64,000 nt of DNA from Bacteroidota bacterium (GCA_029571215.1 JAKPTE010000020.1:1-64000); one strand, 5' to 3'. Positions 1-9,422 are shown, counted from the stretch's first letter. Numbers and translations are program-made. Notes: generated by a model not told the origin, from the sequence alone.

Positions 1-785
1 TATCCGGTCTGTTTCTTCCATTGGATAAACGGCTGAAGAACCTGTCGGAACATTGTATCGGCCAGAATTACGTATGATATGGGCATTCGCGTCATGGTGT
101 CTTTCAGCGAAGGACCCAGGTACAAAAGTTTGTGCTTCAGCATCCCGGCAATGGGAAGCGGTGTCATCCATTCCTCCGATGCGAAGCCTTCTTCCGGCTG
201 AATTCTTATTTTTCGGATAATATGGAGGGTACCCTGTACAGGATTATAATAAACAGGTCTGATGGTAAGCAATCCGATGGGTTCCCCATTGAGGGTGCCC
301 TGGTTGGCAATGGTTACACAGGCAGAATCAGGAAACCACGCATCCCGAAGGTACGTAGTGAGGTCAGGGGTAAAAACCGGTGGACGGCTGTCAGATCCAG
401 TAATCACCGGCGGAGGTATGGGCGCCAGTGGAATTTTCCCTGATGGCAAATGAAGGACAGTATCGTCCTCTATCACATAGTGAAAGTTTTTTATGTTCCG
501 CAGTGAGACTAACCGATGAAATACCGGCAGGAGTGGTTTTCCTGGAAGATCTTCTTTCCCCATACCCTGGCCGCGCAGCGAAAAGTAAGTTTGTCCTGAA
601 ATTTCAACGGTATCAAGCTGCAGGGCGGGAGTTATGAACACCAGTTCCTTCCCTATTGGTGAACTTGCTGTATTTAGAAGAGCCTTATCGCTTCCTCCCG
701 ATATTTTGATTCCCTGGCCATTAACCATGGCTTCCAGAGAAAAAAGAAGTACGAAACAGAAAAGCTTTCCGGATCTATTTGCCAT
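1..785 (-). CDS. Gingipain-family (C25) peptidase-like protein, N-terminal part, cut by window edge
   Basis: Reading the minus strand from the ATG at 785 gives 261 codons with no stop before the left edge, so the C-terminus and any catalytic part lie outside. Residues 1-24 are a signal peptide (MANRSGK, then a hydrophobic run, ending VNGQG). Residues 81-88 (PGKPLLPV) match the conserved turn of C25 propeptides, and residues 238-258 (YVILADTMF, then QPFIQWKKQ) match the start of the C25 catalytic region, usually written as YLIIs-pmF-eal-pf--WK. Family knowledge: C25 proteins are exported cysteine peptidases, or PorU-like sortase components of T9SS. The catalytic His and Cys cannot be inspected, so the choice between secreted peptidase and PorU-like is open. 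It is divergent from the gene at 1031. Confidence 0.75.
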   Translation of the reverse strand, partial: MANRSGKLFCFVLLFSLEAMVNGQGIKISGGSDKALLNTASSPIGKELVFITPALQLDTVEISGQTYFSLRGQGMGKEDLPGKPLLPVFHRLVSLRNIKNFHYVIEDDTVLHLPSGKIPLAPIPPPVITGSDSRPPVFTPDLTTYLRDAWFPDSACVTIANQGTLNGEPIGLLTIRPVYYNPVQGTLHIIRKIRIQPEEGFASEEWMTPLPIAGMLKHKLLYLGPSLKDTMTRMPISYVILADTMFRQVLQPFIQWKKQTG

Positions 786-1030
786 AAGAAGGAAGAGAAC
801 AAATACGAATGTATATCATTTTTGGAAATCTGGCTACAATAACTAGCCGTATGTGACGAATGACGGAAACATTGAATTGAATGAAAACTGAATTCAATCG
901 CATTTTTCAATATAATACGCTGAATTTAAGAATTTTAGTATTAAATTATATTTAAACTACATTTTTTATGAATGACGCTGAAAATCAGAGAAGTTTGAGT
1001 AGCTTTAGCATCAACCGCAAATTTCATGAT

Positions 1031-3622
1031 ATGAAAAACATCTACCGCTTCCTAACTGGCCGGACATTGGTAGCAATTGTTTTCTGCTGTTTTGTGTTGC
1101 AATCGGGTGTGGCAGTGGGGCAGAATGTTGCCATTTCTGATGTCGACGGTTACAGTCCGCATGCTTCTGCTATGCTGGATGTGAATTCTGCTACCAGGGG
1201 CTTTCTGCTTCCCCGGCTTACTGCAACGCAGATGAATGCGATCAGCGCTCCTTCCATGGGGTTGCTTGTATTCAATACCACAGCAAATGCTGTGTATATG
1301 TTCAACGGCACCACGTGGGTCAGCCTCCTTTCGTTTGGCATTTCCAGTTTAACCGCACCCGATGGAAGCCCTTCCAATGCACTGATTGTTGATAACAGCG
1401 GCAATATTGGTATCAACCAGACGGTACCTGCTGCCTTATTGCATATAAAGGGGACCGGAACACAGCCTGACAATTATTTACGGCTGGAAGCAAACACAGG
1501 AGGGTATTACGGTAACATTTTTTATGATTCCCAGGGAATGAAATTTCGTACCAGGAACGCAGGAAATGGTTTTTATTTTCAAAATAGTACTGGCAAAACC
1601 AATTTCGCCATTTTGGACAACGGGTGGATTGGGGTTGGGAGTACCGCACCCCAAGGCAAGTTTGAAGTTCAGGGCGATGCTTCCATGAATGCCGATTCGG
1701 CGTTATTTGTTGTAAAAAACCGTAACGGAGAGCCTGTTTTTGTTGTGTACGAGCAGGGTGTAAGAATATATATTGAAGACCTGCCGGGCAAAGGAGGCAA
1801 GGGTGGTTTCGCCATTGGAGGACGATCTCCCTCAAAAGGTGCACTCACGGGTGATATCATGCTGGTTACGCCCGACAGTGTTCGCATAACACTGGAAGAA
1901 CAAATTTCCAAAGGTGGAAAAGGTGGATTTGCCGTTGGCACCCGTACACCAACCAAGGGAGGCGAAACTCCGTTCATGAATGTTACCCCTGAAAATTACT
2001 GGATCGGTCAGGAGAGCGGGATCAGCAATACAACCGGAAAGTACAATGTATTTATGGGATACCAGTCAGGAAAAGCGAATACAACCGGAATGTACAATGC
2101 TTTTGTGGGTTACCAGTCGGGGATGAGCAATACCACCGGAGGGGCCAATGCTTTTTTTGGAAATCTGTCTGGCAAGTCGAATGTGGACGGTGGTGCCAAT
2201 ACATATCTGGGGACAATGGCGGGTTACAATACCATTGGCGGCAATTACAATACCTTTGTCGGTGGAGCAGCGGGTGCAGCATTTAAAAAAGGAAACAACA
2301 ATATATTTGTGGGGGTTTATGCAGGAGGATTGGGAAATTTTGCGGCTCTGCCGCAGGGAGGCGATAACAACATTCTCATTGGAAACAATGCAGGAGCTTA
2401 TATTACCACCGGCTACGACAATCTGGCCATAGGCTCGTCCTCGGCACAGAATATAACCACAGGAAATTCCAATGTTGCCATAGGGAAGGAAGCAGGTAAA
2501 TCCCTCACAACCGGCGTTCATAATCTTTTTGCCGGTTATCAGGCAGGATACAGCAACGTTGCTTCCGGCTACAATGTTTTCATGGGTTATCAGAGCGGGT
2601 ATTCCAACAACGGCGGGCAATACAATGCTTTTCTCGGGTACCAGGCCGGGTATACAAATACATCGGGCAATTACAATACATTTATGGGCTACCAGGCTGG
2701 CTTCCTGAATACAGGTGCATCCTATATTACTGCTGTTGGTTACCAGGCCGGATATTCCCTGAAAGATTGGCAGGCAGGGACTTATGTGGGCTATATGGCC
2801 GGGAAATTCAATACCGGCCGAACCAATGTTTTTATTGGAAGTGGAGCGGGATATACTGTATCAACCGGTGAAGACAATGTGTTTGTTGGCGGTGGCGCAG
2901 GGGGAGATTATGATAATTCGTCTGACCGATTCACCGGGAATAGAAATGTCTTCATTGGCAAATATTCAGGTTTCAGGTATTTTGGCGGAAGCAACAATGT
3001 ATACCTTGGCGCTTCCGCTGGTTCCGATGCTACCGGATCCGGAAATATCTTCATTGGATATTCTGCCGGGCAGGGATCGACAGCCTCCAATACGCTGATC
3101 ATTGACAATGCAGGCGGTGGCGCTGGTACAGCACTTTTATACGGTGATTTTGATCTGAACCTGCTTCGTTTCAATGCCGATGTGGGAATAAATACCGGAG
3201 CTAGTATATTTAACGGGCTGAGTATTGGTTTGGATGCTAACGATACTTATGGTCTCGTGGTATGGGGCCCCACCTGGTGCTCATCGGGCACATGGTTAGG
3301 TTCTGACATGCGTCTGAAAAAAAATATTGCGCCTCTCAACGGAAGCCTTGGAAAAATTTTACAGTTGCAAGGCGTAAATTTTGATTATAGAACCGATGAA
3401 TTCCCTGACAAAGGTTTTGATAAGGGAAGGCAGATCGGGTTTATTGCCCAGCAGGTTGAGCCTGTTTTGCCCGAGCTTGTCAGAGAGGGCCCCGATGGAT
3501 ACAAATCCATTGATTATTCCAAATTGGTTCCGGTGCTGGTTGAAGCCATCAAGGAACAGCAGAAGCAGATTGAGCAGCTTCAGAAACGGGTTGAACAGCT
3601 TGAGAAACAAAGTGCACCTTGA
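1031..3622 (+). CDS. Secreted head-repeat protein with C-terminal S74 (tail-fibre type) chaperone domain
   Basis: The open frame begins at 968, but the ATG at 1031 is preferred because it directly gives a signal peptide (MKNIYRF, hydrophobic run, ending in VAVGQ), for 863 residues. Residues about 323-689 are some 21 glycine-rich repeats of 14-20 residues of the form NVFMGYQSG-x-x-NTTG, like the YadA/Hep_Hag head of trimeric adhesins. Just before them is a duplicated GGKGGFA-G-R-P-KG unit. The C-terminus is a peptidase S74 intramolecular chaperone: S758 and K763 in GSDMRLKKN match the Ser/Lys self-cleavage dyad, followed by IGFIAQQVEPVLPELV and a terminal Gln/Glu/Leu coiled coil. Inferred role: a trimeric surface fibre that is cleaved after folding. 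Phage tail fibres share S74, but no phage genes are near. The next gene starts 29 bases after the stop. Confidence 0.85.
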   Translation: MKNIYRFLTGRTLVAIVFCCFVLQSGVAVGQNVAISDVDGYSPHASAMLDVNSATRGFLLPRLTATQMNAISAPSMGLLVFNTTANAVYMFNGTTWVSLLSFGISSLTAPDGSPSNALIVDNSGNIGINQTVPAALLHIKGTGTQPDNYLRLEANTGGYYGNIFYDSQGMKFRTRNAGNGFYFQNSTGKTNFAILDNGWIGVGSTAPQGKFEVQGDASMNADSALFVVKNRNGEPVFVVYEQGVRIYIEDLPGKGGKGGFAIGGRSPSKGALTGDIMLVTPDSVRITLEEQISKGGKGGFAVGTRTPTKGGETPFMNVTPENYWIGQESGISNTTGKYNVFMGYQSGKANTTGMYNAFVGYQSGMSNTTGGANAFFGNLSGKSNVDGGANTYLGTMAGYNTIGGNYNTFVGGAAGAAFKKGNNNIFVGVYAGGLGNFAALPQGGDNNILIGNNAGAYITTGYDNLAIGSSSAQNITTGNSNVAIGKEAGKSLTTGVHNLFAGYQAGYSNVASGYNVFMGYQSGYSNNGGQYNAFLGYQAGYTNTSGNYNTFMGYQAGFLNTGASYITAVGYQAGYSLKDWQAGTYVGYMAGKFNTGRTNVFIGSGAGYTVSTGEDNVFVGGGAGGDYDNSSDRFTGNRNVFIGKYSGFRYFGGSNNVYLGASAGSDATGSGNIFIGYSAGQGSTASNTLIIDNAGGGAGTALLYGDFDLNLLRFNADVGINTGASIFNGLSIGLDANDTYGLVVWGPTWCSSGTWLGSDMRLKKNIAPLNGSLGKILQLQGVNFDYRTDEFPDKGFDKGRQIGFIAQQVEPVLPELVREGPDGYKSIDYSKLVPVLVEAIKEQQKQIEQLQKRVEQLEKQSAP

Positions 3623-3651
3623 TTCTGGCAGAAAAACTAATCTGTACACAA

Positions 3652-4833
3652 ATGCGATCCAAACTGTTTTTTGTGGTGCCATTGTTGCTGACCTGTTCTT
3701 TGCAGGCCCAGAAAGGCATCATTAACAAAGGGGCTTTGATTGTAGTCAGCGGTAATGCTATGATCACGGCCCAGGGGTCCGGTGCTTCCTATACCAATCT
3801 GTCAGCAGCCTCAGTTCCCGGCCGCATAAGCCTGAACGGAAAATTTTATTTACAGGGCGACTGGCTCAACAACGCTGACGGAGGAACAGTATTCATCAAT
3901 CCGTCCAATACGGGGGAAGTAATTTTTCAAGGCAATTCTGCGCAGGTTGTGGGAGGTAATCAACCGACAATTTTCGGGAAGATGACGATCAACAATCCAT
4001 CTGGTGTTTTCCTTAACAATACTATAACCCTGGAGGGTGATCTGCTGCTAGGTGCCGGAATCTTACATCTGGGTGATGACCATCTCGTACTTGGCAATTG
4101 GTCGGCTATCAGGGGAATTCCTTCCGCTGAGGCTATGGTGGTTACCGATGGCACCGGCGAACTGAGAAAAAAGTTTGACGCTCCGGGCAGCTTTCTGTTC
4201 CCCGTAGGGGACAATACTGACATTCCTGAATATTCACCGGTGCAGGTGCATTTTACTGGTGGTTCTTTTGCAGGCGATGCCTCTGCATCAGTCCGCGTCA
4301 TCAACGCCAAACATCCCTTGAACTCCAGCACGGTAAATTACATTACCCGTTACTGGAGCCTTTCGCAAAACGGGATCAGCGATTTTACTGCGGAGGTGCT
4401 GTTTGTTTATACTGATGCAGATATACAGGGAGACGAATCGTTGCTGTACGGAGGACAATATACCGCGCCTGTTTGGAAGAAACTCAATGCAGTGAATACG
4501 GCGGATAACACATTTACTGCTTCAGTGAATACTTTTTCCGATTTCACGGCAGGAGAAAGCAGCGCATTTGCTGCAACAATCGTTCCCGGCGAAGAAGCAA
4601 GCTTCAGAATATATGCCTGGCGCAATTTCATAATTGTGTCAACAGATGAACCGGAAAAAAATGGCCCGTATATTGGTGTATATAACGTTGCCGGCCAGCT
4701 GGTTGGCACACATACTTTGCAGAAAGAAAGAATTAACCGGATTGCAACCTACTTGCCGGAAGGGATATATTTTGTCAGGATGGCAGGAAAAGACAGGGTA
4801 TATACTGTAAGGTTGTTTCTTACTGAAAAATAA
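3652..4833 (+). CDS. Secreted protein with type IX secretion C-terminal sorting domain
   Basis: The ATG at 3652 is chosen because it yields a signal peptide (MRSKLFFVV, hydrophobic, ending SLQAQ); an upstream in-frame ATG at 3619 would overlap the previous gene. The middle is beta-rich and repeats patterns such as GNAMITAQGSG, GKFYLQGDW and GNSAQVVGG seen in parallel-beta surface proteins of Bacteroidota. The last 80 or so residues (IYAWRNFIIVSTDEP, IGVYNVAGQLV, LPEGIYFVRMAG, YTVRLFL) match the T9SS type A sorting domain, which directs transit through the outer membrane and is removed by PorU. No enzymatic motif was recognised. It probably forms a two-gene operon with the S74 protein 29 bases upstream, suggesting a joint surface structure; that link is inference. 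Confidence 0.8.
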   Translation: MRSKLFFVVPLLLTCSLQAQKGIINKGALIVVSGNAMITAQGSGASYTNLSAASVPGRISLNGKFYLQGDWLNNADGGTVFINPSNTGEVIFQGNSAQVVGGNQPTIFGKMTINNPSGVFLNNTITLEGDLLLGAGILHLGDDHLVLGNWSAIRGIPSAEAMVVTDGTGELRKKFDAPGSFLFPVGDNTDIPEYSPVQVHFTGGSFAGDASASVRVINAKHPLNSSTVNYITRYWSLSQNGISDFTAEVLFVYTDADIQGDESLLYGGQYTAPVWKKLNAVNTADNTFTASVNTFSDFTAGESSAFAATIVPGEEASFRIYAWRNFIIVSTDEPEKNGPYIGVYNVAGQLVGTHTLQKERINRIATYLPEGIYFVRMAGKDRVYTVRLFLTEK

Positions 4834-4928
4834 GCTGTTTTTAAAGATTCAGGAATCCTCTGCAAATCATCCTTTTATCCAGTCGTAGCTGGGTGTTCAG
4901 TATTCCGTAAATTTCCACGGAAGATTGA

Positions 4929-4958
4929 TTGCCGGAACCAATTAACTTCTTATCTTTA
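4929..4958 (+). promoter_or_regulatory. Bacteroidota-type promoter for the SpoIIE sensor gene
   Basis: TTG at 4929-4931 and TATCTTTA at 4951-4958 are separated by 19 bases. This is the spacing of the TTG-N19-TAnnTTTG promoter of Bacteroidota, with A instead of G at the last position. It lies 22 bases before the start codon at 4981. Confidence 0.5.
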
Positions 4959-4980
4959 AGACGAAAACAACCGCACCCAG

Positions 4981-7900
4981 ATGCATATAGTTAACCGGTT
5001 ATGTACTGCGATTCTTGGGTTTCTTATACCATTTTCACTGAGTTCCCAGGTGTTTGAAAAGGGAATGGTGTTGGTGAAGAATTACTCACCGATTGAAAAT
5101 GGGTTCGGAGCCTGGAATTATGCCATAGCCATGGATCATCGCGGCGTTATGTTCTTTGGCAACAATGACGATGGAGTTCTGGAGTTTGATGGCGTTTCTT
5201 GGCGTAAAATTTCTGTTCCCAAAGGTATTGTCTGGTCGCTGGCTTCTGATAGCGAGGGCCGGATTTATGTAGGCTCTGAGGGTGATTTTGGCATGCTGGT
5301 TCCTGATGCCTCAGGAAAATTACAATACCGTTCTTTTTTACCTTTTGTTCCTGATTCAGCAAAGCTTTTTTCTTCTGTTTACAACATTTTCTGTCATCGA
5401 GGAAACGTTTACTTTTCATCTACCGAATACCTTTTTACCTGGACAGGAAAAACTGTCAGTGTGTATGCGTTTCCCCGGAATCTGAACTCATACTGGTCGT
5501 TTCTGGCCAGCGGGAAGATCTATCACGGCTCTATTTCACGGGGACTTCTTGTTTTTGACGGAAAGGATTTTATTCCGGCTCCCGGAGGGGAAGGGTTTGT
5601 TTCCAATCCTGTACAGGCGGTTTTGCCTTACAGGGATGATTTACTGGTAGTTTTTTCCAGTCAGGGCGTCAGGTTGTACAATACCATTACCGGACAGATC
5701 AATGATTTTCTGAGCAGGGAAACCGCTTCCTGGCTTAAGGGAACCAACATTTATAATGCGATTTCTTTGCCAGGTGGCAGGTATGCCATAGGGACCATTG
5801 AAAAGGGCGTCATCATTATTGACCAGTCTGGAAGAATGGTCAATCGTATTGACAAATCAAGGCGATTACAGGACGATGGTGTAACGTCTCTCTATGCAGG
5901 TGATACAACAGCGACAGGTCAGGGTCTTTGGGTTACGCTTTCTTCCGGTATCTCCTATGCTCAGATTTTTTCTCCCATCCGTATCCTTGGCGAAGAACAG
6001 GGAATTGAAGGAGAGATTACCGATGTGGTAAAATTCAATGGTACCGTTTACATTGCAGCCGGACGGAAAGTTTATTATCTGAAAGGCGAAGATACGCCTG
6101 ACGCTGCCTTCATTCCTTTTGCGGGTATTTCTTCTCCCTGGTCATTCTGCCGGGTGCGCAACATAGGTGGAAAAAAAGACAACCTTCTTGTTGCAACCGA
6201 CTTCGGACTGTATGAAATTATCAGTCCGGGGCATTCGGTTTCGCTCGAAAAGGTCTATCATGTTCCTGCCTTTAAAGCAAGAGGTTTGTTCAATTCAACC
6301 AACAACCAGGGAACCGTTTATGTATGCGGCCCCGACGGGCTGAATGTTTTACAGAGAACCACAACTGGATGGAAATTTGCCGGTTCATACCATCAGGTGA
6401 AGGGGATTGAAACCAGAACCGCCATTGACGATGAAAACGGTAACGTATGGGTTGGCACCTATGCCAACGGAATTATACGAATTACCCTTTCGGGCGGAGA
6501 CACTCTTGTCAGGCATTATGGTCTGGAGGACGGTTTGCCGACACTACGGGATGACAACGTATTTATTGTGAATGGACGGCTGGTATTTGCAACTCCATCG
6601 GGAGTGTATCACTTCAACGAAGCGAATGACAAAATTGTCCCGGATACCCTGATGGGGAAAGAATGGTCTGACGGAAGCAAAGGCGTTTTCAACTTTGCAC
6701 GAGTCGGCCCTCGTGAATACCTTGCTATATGTGTTCAGGGAAGCCAGGCATGGGTCGAAAAGCTTCAATTTGTCGGAAACAGCCAGAAGCCCCGTGTTAC
6801 GGTTGCTCCTTTCAGACCGCTCACGCGCAGAATGATATACAGTGCTTACCGCGATCCTGACAGCGTTATCTGGATTGGTGCAGGGAACGAATTGTACACC
6901 ATCGACGAAAAGGTTCCCTTCAGGTATAATGCACCCTTCCAAACCCTTATACGGAACATAACCATTGGAAAGGATTCTCTTTTGTTCGGAGGATATTTTT
7001 CAAGAATTTCATCCGATACAGCTTCCTTTCTTCCCCTGTTAAGGCAGGAAAAAGCCATGGTGCCTGAAATCAGGTTTGCCGACAACAGTATTCAGTTTGC
7101 ATATGCTGCCTCTTTCTATGATAAGCCCGAAGAAATCAGGTTCAGTTATTTTCTTGAAGGGTACCGGGATTACTGGTCAGCCTGGTCTTCCGAACCCAAA
7201 GTCTTTTTCAGCAATCTGTCGCCCGGGCATTATGTATTCAGGGTGAAGGCACGGAATATTTATGGAGCAGAGGGTGAAGAAGCTTCCTTTGCCTTTATTA
7301 TTCTTCCGCCGTGGTACCGTACCATCTTTGCTTACATTATGTATGTGGTTGTGGCTGTTTTTCTGGTTTGGGGTATAGTGAAATACAATACCAGAAGGCT
7401 TCAGCTTGAAAAAATACGGCTGGAAGGTATCGTGCAGGAGCGCACAGCCGAGATTCTTAAGCAAAAGAAAGAAATTGAAAATCAGCGCGATCAGATAGCT
7501 GCGCAGAAGAAAGACATTACCGACAGTATCGTCTATGCCAGCCGCATCCAACAGGCAGTTTTACCGACGGAAAAGATTCTGGCCGAACAGGTGCCCGAAC
7601 ATTTTATCCTTTTCAAACCACGCGATATTGTCAGCGGAGATTTTTACTGGATTACCCAAAAAGGAAAGCGAACCTATATCGTAGCAGCCGATTGTACCGG
7701 CCATGGGGTTCCCGGAGCCTTTATGAGCATGCTGGGAATGTCATTCCTGAACGAAATTGTGCTGAAAAGTGATGTCAATGAACCGGCGCAAATTCTCAAT
7801 GAACTGCGAGAGCATGTGATAACACAGTTACGGCAGACCGGGGAGGAAAACGAAACAAAGGACGGAATGGACCTTTCGCTTGTGATAATAGACCGGGAAA

Positions 7901-8337
7901 AGAATGTTATTCAGTTTTCGGGTGCCAATAATCCCATGTATGTTGTGCGCCCGCTTTCGGAGGAAGAAAAGAAAAATCCGGTGCCTGAGTCACAGTTGCC
8001 CCGCGGAACAGTAAGAAATGAGAATTACGAACTGATGCAGGTTGATGCCGACCGTATGCCTATCGGGATATCTGCCTATCTTCATAAACCGTTTTCCCAG
8101 GCTGAACTTCCCCTTGTTTCGGGGTATTCTCTGTATTTATTATCGGATGGGTATGAGGATCAGTTCGGAGGACCACAGGGAAAGAAATTCCTTTCAAGAG
8201 CCTTTAAGCGCCTGTTGCTCCAGATCCAGGATAAACCCATGGCGGAGCAAAAACTGATACTCGATCGCACCATAGAGGATTGGAAGGGTGACCTCGATCA
8301 GGTGGACGATATCCTTGTTATAGGATTCAGGCTGTAA
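4981..8337 (+). CDS. Periplasmic propeller sensor fused to SpoIIE-type PP2C phosphatase
   Basis: 1118 residues. A signal peptide (to SLSSQ) is followed by a long region (about 30-700) of ligand_bd-type two-component-regulator propeller repeats (for example GRIYVGSEGDFG, GNVWVGTYANG, WIGAGNELY), then a Y_Y_Y domain (about 700-775: IRFSYFLEGY, YVFRVKARNIYG). A single membrane helix (about 780-800, FAYIMYVVVAVFLVWGIV) leads to a coiled coil (about 805-850) and a C-terminal SpoIIE/PP2C phosphatase (about 860-1118) with metal-site motifs SGDFYW, ADCTGHGVPGAFMSMLG, DGMDLSLV, GANNPMYV and DGYEDQFGG. The propeller plus Y_Y_Y module is usual in hybrid two-component systems, but here no histidine kinase is present, so the output is probably dephosphorylation of an anti-sigma-factor antagonist or similar. 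The target is not encoded nearby. Length is normal for this architecture. Confidence 0.9.
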   Translation: MHIVNRLCTAILGFLIPFSLSSQVFEKGMVLVKNYSPIENGFGAWNYAIAMDHRGVMFFGNNDDGVLEFDGVSWRKISVPKGIVWSLASDSEGRIYVGSEGDFGMLVPDASGKLQYRSFLPFVPDSAKLFSSVYNIFCHRGNVYFSSTEYLFTWTGKTVSVYAFPRNLNSYWSFLASGKIYHGSISRGLLVFDGKDFIPAPGGEGFVSNPVQAVLPYRDDLLVVFSSQGVRLYNTITGQINDFLSRETASWLKGTNIYNAISLPGGRYAIGTIEKGVIIIDQSGRMVNRIDKSRRLQDDGVTSLYAGDTTATGQGLWVTLSSGISYAQIFSPIRILGEEQGIEGEITDVVKFNGTVYIAAGRKVYYLKGEDTPDAAFIPFAGISSPWSFCRVRNIGGKKDNLLVATDFGLYEIISPGHSVSLEKVYHVPAFKARGLFNSTNNQGTVYVCGPDGLNVLQRTTTGWKFAGSYHQVKGIETRTAIDDENGNVWVGTYANGIIRITLSGGDTLVRHYGLEDGLPTLRDDNVFIVNGRLVFATPSGVYHFNEANDKIVPDTLMGKEWSDGSKGVFNFARVGPREYLAICVQGSQAWVEKLQFVGNSQKPRVTVAPFRPLTRRMIYSAYRDPDSVIWIGAGNELYTIDEKVPFRYNAPFQTLIRNITIGKDSLLFGGYFSRISSDTASFLPLLRQEKAMVPEIRFADNSIQFAYAASFYDKPEEIRFSYFLEGYRDYWSAWSSEPKVFFSNLSPGHYVFRVKARNIYGAEGEEASFAFIILPPWYRTIFAYIMYVVVAVFLVWGIVKYNTRRLQLEKIRLEGIVQERTAEILKQKKEIENQRDQIAAQKKDITDSIVYASRIQQAVLPTEKILAEQVPEHFILFKPRDIVSGDFYWITQKGKRTYIVAADCTGHGVPGAFMSMLGMSFLNEIVLKSDVNEPAQILNELREHVITQLRQTGEENETKDGMDLSLVIIDREKNVIQFSGANNPMYVVRPLSEEEKKNPVPESQLPRGTVRNENYELMQVDADRMPIGISAYLHKPFSQAELPLVSGYSLYLLSDGYEDQFGGPQGKKFLSRAFKRLLLQIQDKPMAEQKLILDRTIEDWKGDLDQVDDILVIGFRL

Positions 8338-8467
8338 TTACACCGGTTCCCTCGTGCTGATTATTCTGACTTCCGGCAGTCTGGGATATAAGTAATCCTT
8401 TCGTGACTTTTAACCGTGCAAACAGCATTTTTTGTTTCACCTGCTGAACTGCCGCCTATATATTTTT

Positions 8468-8475
8468 TATATTTG
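8468..8475 (+). promoter_or_regulatory. Candidate -7 box for the nucleotidyltransferase operon
   Basis: TATATTTG matches the TAnnTTTG element and lies 29 bases before the start at 8505. No good TTG was seen at the expected 19-base spacing, so only the -7 element is called. Confidence 0.35.
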
Positions 8476-8504
8476 CGTCTTTCAATTGCGAAATTCAAAT
8501 AAGT

Positions 8505-9422
8505 ATGAAACCCACTTTGGTTGTTCTTGCCGCAGGAATCGGAAGTCGTTATGGAAGCCTGAAGCAAATGGACAGTTTTGGCCCCGCAGGGGAAACCATC
8601 ATCGAATTCTCAGTTTATGATGCTTTGTTAAGCGGCTTTGAGCGCATTGTTTTTGTTATTTCCCGTGCTATGGAAAAGGATTTTTCTGAATCCTTTGTAA
8701 AACGCTTTCCTGCGCATGTTGCTATTGATTATGTCATTCAGGAGATGGAAGACCTACCTGAGGGATTTCACGTTCCGGAAGGCAGGGCAAAACCCTGGGG
8801 CACGGCACATGCTGTTATGGCTGCCCGGCATGTTGTAAAGGAACCTTTTGCCATCATCAACGGGGATGATTTTTACGGACGCACCTCCTTTCAGCTGGTC
8901 AGTGATTTCCTGTCGCAGGTTAGTGTGAACGAAAACCACTTCTGCATGGCAGGATATTCCATACGCCAGACTCTCTCAGAACACGGTACCGTATCCAGAG
9001 GTTTGTGCGAAGTGGATGAGAATCTTTTTGTCACTTCGATCGTAGAGCTTACTAAAATCGGATTTACACCCTCCAAGGAAATTGCCTATCAGGATGAAAC
9101 CGGCCAGCAGGTTCTCGTTGAAGGAGATCCGTTCGTGTCCATGAATATTTTTGGTTTTACTCCGGCATTTTTCCATTGGCTTCAGGAATATTTTGTTATC
9201 TTTCTCAGGGAAACGGGACCCGACCTAAAGAGTGAATACTTTCTTCCCTATATTCTTAACAAACTGATAAAGGAAAAGAAAGTGACACTCAAAGTTTTGC
9301 CAACGCCGGAGAAGTGGTTCGGAGTGACCTATAAGGAAGATAAACCGTTTGTTACACAGATGCTCAAAGAACTCACCAGCCGCGGTGTTTATCCTTCCCC
9401 CCTCTGGAAAGGAAACATGTAA
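8505..9422 (+). CDS. Sugar-1-phosphate nucleotidyltransferase
   Basis: 305 residues, soluble. The N-terminus VVLAAGIGSRYGSLKQMDSFGPAGE is the nucleotide-binding loop of the NTP_transferase family (consensus LAAG-G-R). AIINGDDFYG (about residues 116-125) supplies the metal-binding Asp of the active site. The family transfers a nucleotide from NTP to a sugar-1-phosphate. The stop is 7 bases before the start of an APH-fold sugar kinase, and this pair suggests anomeric kinase plus pyrophosphorylase salvage of a free sugar, as in the Bifidobacterium NahK pathway. That the sugar is GlcNAc/GalNAc is inferred from the GH20 and GH2 genes further along. It could equally act on glucose-, mannose- or uronate-1-phosphate. 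Confidence 0.8.
   Translation: MKPTLVVLAAGIGSRYGSLKQMDSFGPAGETIIEFSVYDALLSGFERIVFVISRAMEKDFSESFVKRFPAHVAIDYVIQEMEDLPEGFHVPEGRAKPWGTAHAVMAARHVVKEPFAIINGDDFYGRTSFQLVSDFLSQVSVNENHFCMAGYSIRQTLSEHGTVSRGLCEVDENLFVTSIVELTKIGFTPSKEIAYQDETGQQVLVEGDPFVSMNIFGFTPAFFHWLQEYFVIFLRETGPDLKSEYFLPYILNKLIKEKKVTLKVLPTPEKWFGVTYKEDKPFVTQMLKELTSRGVYPSPLWKGNM

Noticed and set aside
132-846. Several plus-strand open frames at the left edge
   Set aside because: They run opposite to the C25-family frame, are mutually overlapping and lack any recognisable protein features.
1999-3095. The repeat block as a CRISPR or tandem DNA array
   Set aside because: The repetition is at protein level (glycine-rich motif of variable length) inside one reading frame; DNA units are not identical.
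1031-3622. Prophage tail-fibre gene
   Set aside because: The S74 domain alone suggested it, but there is a Sec signal peptide and no other phage gene nearby.
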